Shown: piece by piece, positions 56,850 through 64,000 of the stretch
Position numbering within the stretch: position 1 is the first letter of the stretch
Layout: the number at the start of each line of letters is the position of its first letter
Assembly: GCA_963556495.2 (NCBI GenBank)
Contig: OY747703.1
Coordinates: 31,915,296-31,979,295 of the forward strand
Reading direction: 5' to 3'
DNA length: 64,000 nt
Source of the DNA: Valencia hispanica
Lineage: Eukaryota > Chordata > Actinopteri > Cyprinodontiformes > Valenciidae
Made by a program: the position numbers and the translations under genes
The notes under the pieces: model-generated
Told to the model about the DNA's origin: nothing
Database searches by the model: none
The model's input: only the letters and a program-made list of their open reading frames with translations

Positions 56850-57085
56850 CGTTTTTTCTAAAACAGGTTGTCGGTTTAAAAAACACCCGAGTCGACATAG
56901 AACGGTTTCCTGAAACGTTTTCATCCACTTGAAAATACAAAGAACAGCCCAAAATGCTATTTTTTACTCCCCCAGACCTGTAGGTGGCGCTAAACATGGC
57001 GTGCGGAACATGGGTATAAAGCCTCCTCACCAGGTTAAGGGTAAGCACAACAAGAAAACAAGAATGGCGAGTGGAGACTTTTTTT
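56850..57085 (+). mobile_element. 5' end of a Myb/SANT-type DNA transposon, copy A
   Basis: Shares blocks in the same order with 58500-58720: GTTTTCATCCAC-TGAAAA, AGAACAGCCCAAA, CCCAGACCTGTAGGTGGCGC, TAAACATGG, GGTATAAAGCC and CAAGAATGG. Copy B continues into a Myb/SANT-like coding start; here the coding part is lost after the ATG at about 57065. Confidence 0.55.
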
Positions 57086-58499
57086 ACACATCAGACAATT
57101 CAAACAGATAATTAACATAGCTCTTATGCATTAAAGTAGCGAACACAGTCCCATTTAACATGTTGTTGTTCAAACGTTTTTGATACATAACAATTTTTAG
57201 TTCCAAAGAGTACATCTTTTTTTTCCCTCTACTTTCTAAATATTTTAGTTCAAGCCTCATTTAGTAGATACATTGAGTTTACCACCTGATTAGAAAATGT
57301 TATGCATTTTTTACTCTGTGCTTTATGATTTATTACTCCAATAAAATATACTTGTTTGCGTAAAGGGCTGATATGCTAATATTATTATAATTAGCATAAA
57401 AACCTTTAAATTAATCAGATCAAGAAGGCCTGCAATTATAGTTGCTTCAGCAAGTCCTGAGTAAGACCTTCTACAATATTTTATTTAATCTCAAGAGCTA
57501 ATAGACCTCTAAGATTAAAACAATGCAAATAAAACTTCTAGTACGTGGATCTCCTAGTCTTTATATAAACGTAGTGTAGGATTAAAATAACTGTTTATAC
57601 TTCACATAACCTGAGTGAATCACTGAATACATAACCATGAGTCATTCTGTGATTTGTAAGCCAATATCCTACCTGCATGCTTGAAGTGGGTTTTTCTAGT
57701 GAAAGCCCTTTCAAGGCCTTTTCCCTGATCCTCTCTCCCCCCTTCAGCAAACCAACACAACAAAAGACCAGGGAGACAATAATATAGACAGAGGAGGGGA
57801 GAGAAGGGAATGAGCAGCCGGATCTTAACTTCCTGGGTGTCTACTGGCCCCTGAGGCCACTTCAGGGCCATTTTTACTATGGCCTTCTGTCGTTTGGTTA
57901 TTTTTAGGGAGGACCTAAAGGCAAAGAACCACGCTTAAGAGATGAATTTTATTTAACAAAAGGTTCCCAACGGACATACACAAGGAATTCGGGCAATTCG
58001 GAAGGAGCCAGTGGAGAACAAGGTGAACCGGAGGACTTAAATATACTGAGGAAGAGTGGAAGTGACAGAGAAAAACTAGAGAACTAATTAAAGAAAAGCA
58101 GAGGCAGGTGACAGAGAAAGAGCATGTGGAGGTGATCAGAAGCTGGGTAGGGAAGCAGAATGGCAGGAAGGAAACAGAAGAGAAACTGAAGAAAAACTGA
58201 TGAGAGGACAGGGAGGAAAATAATCTCAAATGAGAAAAAGAGCTAACTAATCTTAGGATGAAAGAGATCTAAGAAAATAAGAATAAAGGAACCTAAGAGA
58301 AACTCAAATAAAAGCACTAATAATCAGAAAGGAGATGAGAAAAATAGAACAGAAGAAAGAGATTCAAATAAGAAAACAATCATGAAGAGAGGAATGGAGT
58401 AAAACAGAAATAAGAGGAAAGTGATCAAATACGGAGAACTAATAAAAAGATCAAAGTAATCCAAAAACAATGAAACAAAGTATAAATACCAAAAATACC
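57086..58499. other. No recognised feature, A/G-rich right half
   Basis: About 1.4 kb. The right half (57900-58490) is strikingly purine-rich on the plus strand (AGAGAAAAACTAGAGAACTA-type words) and has pyrimidine ORFs on the minus strand that are compositional artefacts. It could be part of a retroelement 3' region, but no diagnostic sequence is visible. Confidence 0.35.
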
Positions 58500-58800
58500 T
58501 GCGTAGACACAGGACAGTTTCCAGAATGTTTTTCATCCACATGGAAACAGAGAACAGCCCAAACAATTATTATTACTCTCCCAGACCTGTAAGTGGCGCT
58601 AAACATGGAGTTTGGGACATGCACATAAAGCCTAAACACGAGGTTAGCTGTAACTACAAAAAAACCAAGAATGGTGAACTACAAAAAGCGAGTAGTGGAG
58701 TCCTTTGTGTGGAGTGATGACAAAGTCAAGCTTCTTCTCCGTGTCCGTGGATTATAAAACTAATAAACTAAGACAGCATACATGTAAACCACCAATGTTG
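58500..58800 (+). pseudogene. Myb/SANT-type DNA transposon, copy B with coding start
   Basis: The noncoding 5' region matches copy A. From an ATG at about 58672 it encodes a short basic start, then FVWSDDKVKLLLR and, after a one-base shift, VSVDYKTNKLRQH, which resembles a W-S/T-D-D-E-V-x-L-L-L motif at the head of Myb/SANT-like proteins in fish DNA transposons. The rest is missing. Confidence 0.5.
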
Positions 58801-59089
58801 TTGTTATGTATGCTTGGGCTTGTAGGTCAGGTTAGAGGTTGGGCTAATACAAAAATTGGTGGTTCTTACTTTCCCCAGATAGTAGGACTCCGTGGCTGCT
58901 GATTATTGGGACAGGGCTGGCAGTGAAGATATCAAAAACCAGATTTTTCTTTGACTAGAACATAGTGATAAAAAAGGGGAAATTGATCAAATCAATACCA
59001 CAACAAGCAAAACGGACAGAGTGAAATGCTAAGATGAGATGAATCAAGATCACAGATCAGTTTCTACAACATTTGATAGGTCCTATTAT

Positions 59090-59400
59090 TCTTTAATGTG
59101 GCTGGCGCTTTCTCTCAGGAAAATATGTCCGGTAGCAGCTTGTTGTCAAACTCCTTCATAAATCAGACCTTGTATGAAATACCAGCAGGAGGCAAAGGTC
59201 AAAGTAGAAAATTAGCAGCTGTTCTTTCCTCTCCTTTCATGTTAGCTACGGGGCTAATCACCAAGTCTGCCATCAGCCTAATTTCCATTTTAAAACAAAG
59301 TTGCCGACAATGGGGGTTGGGGCTTTATTCCTCTGCTTACATTTTATGGCACCAAATGGCACCAATTTTTTTTTATCTGTGCAGAGGGTAGAGGAGACAC
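59090..59400. promoter_or_regulatory. Putative conserved noncoding element
   Basis: A transposon-free block with a unique texture. Motifs: GAGGCAAAGGTCA at 59189-59201 (a DR1-type nuclear receptor site), TTCATAAATCAG near 59157, and GGGCTAATCACC near 59254 (Otx/Pitx-like). A 97-codon plus-strand frame covers it but lacks splice support and domains. Regulatory role inferred. Confidence 0.3.
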
Positions 59401-59780
59401 ATAGTTTGGTACACCTTTCTATCAGCCTTTTGTTTCAGCTTTTGTTTCTGCACATTGTCTTCGGGTTCAACAGCATGCTTCTTTCATGCAGCTCTGTTGA
59501 CACACTTGGAGTAGCGATGATGACTGCTGAACTTCTTTGGCTCTGCTCAACTCCAAGGTGGTTCTGCTGGTTAATGTGAAGCCTGGTGAACTTTGATGAC
59601 CTCCTCACTCCCACATTGTCTGTTATTCTCCTCCCCTACTGACACAACTCCAAAGCAGTTAAAATACATGTAATTTTGGCCCACACCCGTTATCACTAGA
59701 ATAAATGTCATCGAAGTGTTTCCCAATATCCCAAAAAATTGAAGTCTATCAGTTGTTTTGGTGCCCCCTATTAGACATAA

Positions 59781-60435
59781 GCCCCTTTCAAACAGGCCAT
59801 GAAAAACTGTAATTTTACAGACTTCGTCTGTTTTGCTTTTGAGTCTGAAAGCAATCTTCCGGACTTTGTCCGGATACCCTTTACCGGTAATTTTACGGCT
59901 GAAGACCTAGTAACAAGAGCGGACTTTTCGCCGCGGTATGGTGTTTGCATTCAGACAGTCAGGTAATGTTCCGCGAAAGCTGCAGGGGTGTGGGGCGGTG
60001 GGGAAACGGGGAGAGGAGCAGGGAACGCTGTGAGTGCACACGTTGATGACGTATAAATGTCACTATTTTCCTTTCAGCTTTTTCATCGATGTCTCTTAAG
60101 CGTTTCTATGTGCGCAAAATTCCACACATCACAAAGACGAGCGCTGGGAGTAGATCTGCAGTTTCGTCTACCATCTTTGCAATAATGTATTTGTTTGGGG
60201 AAATGACGTACGCCCGCCGCACTCAGTTTACGTAATATCCACCTAGAACCCCCCCCCCCCACACTCCCCCGCACCCCCCACCCCCCAGATATTCATCAGG
60301 ATTCTCCGGTACATTTCTGAAAGCAGCCCGAAAGGCAATGTTCCAGGAAAAAGTGGCGTGTTTGAAAACACAACTCCGGTTAAAGTGCGGATGGAATTGT
60401 CCGCAAAAATTCGAGAACTTCTGTCTGAAAGCGGC
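59781..60435. mobile_element. 655-bp MITE, GCCCCTTTCAAACAG ends
   Basis: Left end GCCCCTTTCAAACAG (59781-59795) and right end CTGTCTGAAAGCGGC (60421-60435) are inverted repeats at 13 of 15 positions. Subterminal CCGGACTTTGTCCGG (a palindrome) and TTACCGGTAATTTTACGG are CpG-rich. No transposase frame. The flanks (ATAA left, TATAA right) do not give a clear target duplication. Confidence 0.6.
60249..60286. repeat. Four C-runs (i-motif / minus-strand G4 potential)
   Basis: Runs of 12, 5, 6 and 6 cytosines lie within 38 bases, separated by 1-5 bases. The minus strand therefore has four G-runs with short loops. Located inside the MITE at 59781-60435. Confidence 0.95.
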
Positions 60436-60595
60436 TATAATGTACGTTTTAATAATGGTTTTGTGAATGCGTTAAATGGCATTCTCATGCTTATCTCTTT
60501 TGCCTCAATATTCCTTACTCTGCTTTCAAACATATGTGTGATAAAGTGAAAGCAAGTGGCACTGTGTGTACAATCTAGTAGTTCAGTTGTAATAG

Positions 60596-60740
60596 GATAC
60601 TGTGCTTTGCAAAAATATGTATAACCCTCAAACTTTTCCGCATTTTCTTGTGCTACAACCACAAACTTTATTTTATCTTACTGGGATGTGATAGACTGCA
60701 TGTGCACAACGTAAAGAATCAGTTGTTATCATAGTATTAG
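60596..60740 (+). mobile_element. Tc1-like transposon, 5' end only
   Basis: Starts ATACTGTGCTTTGCAAAAAT, followed by TATAACCCTCAAACTTTTCC, TACAACCACAAACTTTATTT and GATGTGATAGACTGC, the conserved outer end of the Tc1-like family. It breaks off before any coding sequence. Confidence 0.75.
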
Positions 60741-60984
60741 TGTGTGCAATATGACAATCGCAAAGCAAAGTTGCGATACAAAAATATATTTCAAGTTGCA
60801 TGTATTTACGGTATGTTATTTATGTCAGTAAAATATTGTCTATGTAGATTTAGTCTCATGGCCCCTTTCTGATATGGATGGTAATGACTGAGATGCTAAA
60901 GCTTATGTAAAGTGGCGGAAACTTCTGATAATAAAAAAGAAAGAGAAAAGAAAATATATTGTGATTGCCTTTAATAATATTCAA

Positions 60985-61628
60985 CAATACCCCAACTGCA
61001 CATTTGTATTTAATCTTGCTGGCCCCCATGATAGACTAACACAAAGTGGTGCACATGTGTGAAGTGGAGGGAAAATGACATGGTTTTCAGCCTATTTTAA
61101 AAATCAAAATCAAAACAGAATAAAAGGGGGCTATTACTGCAGCACATTCAAAAGGCACCTAATCCTTTATTAGCACACACCTGTGTGTAATTTTATCTCA
61201 GTATAAATCCAGCTGTTATGTGAAGTTCTCAGAGGTTTGTTAGAAAACATTAATGAAAAAACATCATCATGAAGACCAAGAAACACAGCAGACAGGTCAG
61301 GGAAGAAGTTTTGGAGAAGTTCAAAGCAGGTTGGAAAAGGTTATTATGTAATATCCCAAACTTTGGAAATATGAGTTGATTGCAATGGATTTTATTTAGT
61401 GGTAACAGAATAAAGGGGGTCTTAATACAAATGCACATCACACTTTTCAGGTTTTTACTTGTACATTATTTTGAAAATCCCATGCTATTTTCCTTCCTCT
61501 TCATAATTATGTACCACTTTCTGTCTGACTGTGACATGAAAGGCCCAATAACTGCAATGGAGTTTGTTGTAAAATGGCAAAAATGTGAGAAACTCCAAGG
61601 GGTGTAAATACTTTAACAAGGCACTGTA
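60985..61628 (+). mobile_element. Internally deleted Tc1-like element (MITE-like)
   Basis: Both ends are present: a 5' region with CACACCTGTGTGTAATTTTA and CAGAGGTTTGTTAGAAAACA, and a 3' region with CTGTGACATGAAAGGCCCAA ending AACAAGGCACTGTA. The transposase start at 61269 encodes MKTKKHSRQVREEVLEKF, then the frame is lost and about 900 bp of catalytic region is missing. This is the expected form of a non-autonomous deletion derivative. Confidence 0.85.
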
Positions 61629-63027
61629 TTTCTTACTTGTTTAGCTTTTGTGTTCCTCTTCGAGGTTTCCAGTTTACAGCTTTTTTGTCACTGCTGTGCA
61701 CAGCATGTCTTGTCTTATGTAATTATAGAATATCTCTACCATGATTTTCTCTAAAACGTCTATTTCTGAACTTCGCTTTGACATCAACAGTAAGTGATTA
61801 AAAAAACACCTTCTTTTCTCTTTTTCTTTGTTTGTCTGCTGCTTGCTACTTCTCAGCACAGAGGTTTCACTAGTTTTCTCCCATGACATCTGTTTTCAAC
61901 CCCACATTCGGTGTGGTTAAATTGCCTAAAAACGACATTATACATATTTTTTCTGTCCTATAGCTTCCTCTCTATTCTTTGACCCCTTTCTCCCTTTTTT
62001 TCCTTTCTGTACTTTCATTTTACATCTTTCTTCTCCAGTTCTGCACCCTTTTTCGATCTTTTTTTCCTCTCTGTGGGAAAGTTTTCCCTATCGGTTGTCA
62101 GAGCAGTCGGTAAGGTGAAAAGCAGTGTAGCTTTGATGATGTTCCACTTTGCCTATCTGCTGTGCAATATGTTTTGAAACTCCCCCTCCCCTCTGCACAC
62201 CTGCTGTGAAGCTGCATGACACTGGGAAACATTCCACAATAGGGTCAGGACACTTTTATCTTAGTTTTAGTTATGGATTTAGAAACTCTTTCAGGATTAA
62301 AGAAAAGTTATGCAGCTGGCCGGTGCTGAGCACCTGTACGATCTCTTTTTTGCTTTATGTGGGACTTCCTTTTTTCCCAGTAGGTGGGTCTGGCTTGTTG
62401 TTTGGTAAAAAAAAAAATACCATTGCCTTAAAGAAGAGAAAAAAAGTGAAGATCAGTGTTTCATTCTGAAGCCAAACATTCTGTTTTTCACAAACCATGT
62501 TGTTTGTACATTCATGAGTCATTGTGGTGTGAGACCAAAAATGATTGAATGTTACAAATGAGGCTTTTAAGTGGTTTTGCCCTGCAACTTCACTTTGTGA
62601 TTTCATATGAGATACTTTTGGAGACTTGAGCATAAAGCTCAGCCTGAAGAGACTATGACTCACACTGAAACCATGAAAGTCAGCTAATTATTATTTAACT
62701 TCGTCACAGAAAAGCAATGAGGGTTGTTGTTGTTTGGTTCTTTAACTCTTATTTTGCTGTTCGGGTGGGTGAGTTTACTTGCTGAGTAAATAAACATACC
62801 ATTTTCCTTTCACATTTGGGATTCATTCAACATATTAAATTCCCATGTTTTAGGAGGATTGCCTGGCTGAAATATATGAATCATGGTAAAGTTTTCACCC
62901 TTTGAAATTTGCCATTTACCTATACTGAATCCAAGTCCAACACTTTTCCATCTATACATATCAGTAAAAAACAAACAAGATTGTATCAGTATTGAAGAGC
63001 CTACTTTAGCATTTTAAATGTGTAACA
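61629..63027. other. No recognised feature
   Basis: About 1.4 kb of AT-rich DNA with pyrimidine-rich patches near 61960-62070. No gene, exon or transposon family supported. ORFs of up to 106 codons overlap on opposite strands. Confidence 0.4.
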
Positions 63028-63611
63028 CCTAACCCCTGCTTTCCACTGGACTCGTAAGCGACGTGTAGCGTAATAGATGCTTTTTAATCAGGAATTCAGC
63101 AGCTTCCCACCGGGAGCATTTTAAAAGCGTATCGCTCGCGAAACCGTTCCACCCAGCTGGTGCTGGGAGATCACGAAATCGAAATTGCATAACTTAAAGG
63201 GCTGTATGTAAAGGAAAATATGTAATTCTATGTTAATAAGTATCATAAACTCACCAAACTGCAAATATTTCTGTCCATGTCTTCTGCTTATTCATGTTGT
63301 CCTTGTAAAAATGATCACTGGTATCATATAAACTGGGTGACTCTCCACTTCAAGGATTCAATTCTAGTCGTCTATGATAGAAAACAACAAATTAGACCCA
63401 CAGACTGACTGACTGCAACCCTGGTTTTAGAGGTGATGACGTTTTGTTTAGTTTTTTCATAGTTAAGCAGACGGAAATCTGCACATCTTTTATTTTTAAA
63501 TCTCCGGCTATTTTATATTGCTTCCGTTCCTGATTTCCTGTTTGGCCCAATCTAAACTGCTGAGATTGACGAGTTTTAGAAGCGTAGAGCGTAAAAAATA
63601 GACCTGCTGCG
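63028..63611 (+). mobile_element. CCCCTGCTTTCCACCGG MITE family, copy cut by a hAT
   Basis: Flanked by CTAA, starts about 63032 with CCCCTGCTTTCCACTGGA and parallels the copy at 1407-2053 through CATAAACTCACC, AAATATTTCTGTCCATGTC, GACTGACTGCAACCC, TTTTTTCATAGTTAAGCAG and GTAAAAAATAGACC. It breaks at 63611, where a TAGGGCTGGACAATAA hAT-type end begins. The rest lies outside the window. Confidence 0.8.
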
Positions 63612-64000
63612 TAGGGCTGGACAATAATTCAATATCAATATATACTGCGGTATACTTTTATTCAATAACAGTGATATGAGTTTTAAACACATTTCCGGTA
63701 ATTCAGTATACATTACAGTAATCTTTTTTTTTTTTTTTGGGCTCCAGTTGCCTTTATATGACAGTTACTTGACAGGAAAGGGGTCAGAGAGAGCAAGGAA
63801 TGAATATACATTACAGTATATAATTACAGCGTTTCACTGACTGACGTTTCACGGCGTTCACGAGCGCAGCCGATTCAAGCCGAACAGAAAGAGCCGCGAC
63901 ACATTGGCTACGTGAGTAATGACGTACACCACAGACAGGAGCCCGGCAGCAGCAGTTGGCTGTGCTCAGGACGTGGTAGACAGATAAACTAGGCTAATCT
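63612..64000. mobile_element. hAT-like element, left part, runs off the window
   Basis: Begins TAGGGCTGGACAATAATTC, a hAT-type terminus, directly inside a MITE copy; CTGCTGCG (63604-63611) would be the left 8-bp duplication, whose partner is beyond the window. It holds a truncated SINE at 63721-63804. The CpG-richer stretch from 63840 to the end may be its 5' noncoding region. Confidence 0.6.
63721..63804 (-). mobile_element. Truncated SINE with 14-bp target duplication
   Basis: On the minus strand it carries CCTTTCCTGTCAAGTAAC, ATAAAGGCAACTGGAGCCC and a poly(A) tail (plus-strand T run at 63722-63738), the 3' end of the SINE family seen at 14046-14251. It is flanked by TATACATTACAGTA at 63707-63720 and 63805-63818, a perfect 14-bp duplication typical of LINE-mediated insertion. 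The tRNA-like head is missing. Confidence 0.88.

Noticed and set aside
57915..58566. Ser/Phe/Leu-rich minus-strand ORFs (104 and 80 codons)
   Set aside because: They follow from the purine-rich plus strand and show no domain, start context or splice signals.

Overview
The window is AT-rich vertebrate nuclear DNA, almost certainly from a ray-finned (teleost, probably acanthomorph) fish. It has no bacterial-style operons, ribosome binding sites, rRNA or functional tRNA genes, and I recognise no complete host protein-coding gene. It is full of transposon families typical of fish genomes: Tc1/mariner, hAT, PIF/Harbinger, L2/CR1-type and other non-LTR LINEs, and tRNA-derived SINEs. Long microsatellites are also present. 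All family calls come from motif and terminal-sequence recognition, not from a database search.

Layout. 0.2-2.3 kb: a Tc1-like (+) remnant broken by a SINE and a 647-bp inverted-repeat MITE. 3.2-4.2 kb: Tc1-like (-). 6.1-6.5 kb: SINE. 8.07-8.2 kb: long CTTT/CT tract. 10.0-10.5 kb: possible conserved noncoding DNA. 11.3-11.9 kb: Tc1-like (+). 12.7 kb: candidate exon. 13.8-16.0 kb: Tc1-like (+) carrying a SINE and a 1,022-bp MITE. 17.0-18.9 kb: a LINE 3' end and a hAT-like element with a perfect 8-bp duplication. 21.1-21.7 kb: candidate exon and regulatory block. 22.2-23.3 kb: Tc1-like (-) with a nested MITE. 23.6-26.9 kb: a LINE with a second LINE nested in it. 28.5-29.0 and 32.0-33.1 kb: noncoding blocks that look conserved. 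29.8-31.0 kb: Tc1-like (-). 36.2-41.3 kb: a Tc1-like (-) element split by a 4.35-kb inverted-repeat element I cannot assign. 41.4-43.7 kb: Tc1 remnants and an L2-like LINE with a twin-priming-type inversion. 44.2-47.1 kb: putative regulatory blocks around repeats. 49.2-54.4 kb: a deep nested stack (MITE, LINE, hAT, LINE tails, Harbinger). 55.5-61.6 kb: further Tc1-like, Myb/SANT-transposon and MITE remnants. 63.0-64.0 kb: MITE, then hAT, then a truncated SINE.

Reading of the whole. This is an intergenic or large-intron region whose transposon layers can be ordered because several inserts sit precisely inside older, decayed elements, mostly Tc1-like ones. Between the repeats are stretches with homeodomain, POU, SOX, Otx and Meis-like motifs. 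These would fit a regulatory landscape of a developmental gene outside the window, but that is an inference. The strongest candidate for something undescribed is the element at 36842-41196. It has 17-bp perfect terminal inverted repeats, a degenerate subterminal array with a period of about 44 bp, and convergent exon-like fragments inside.
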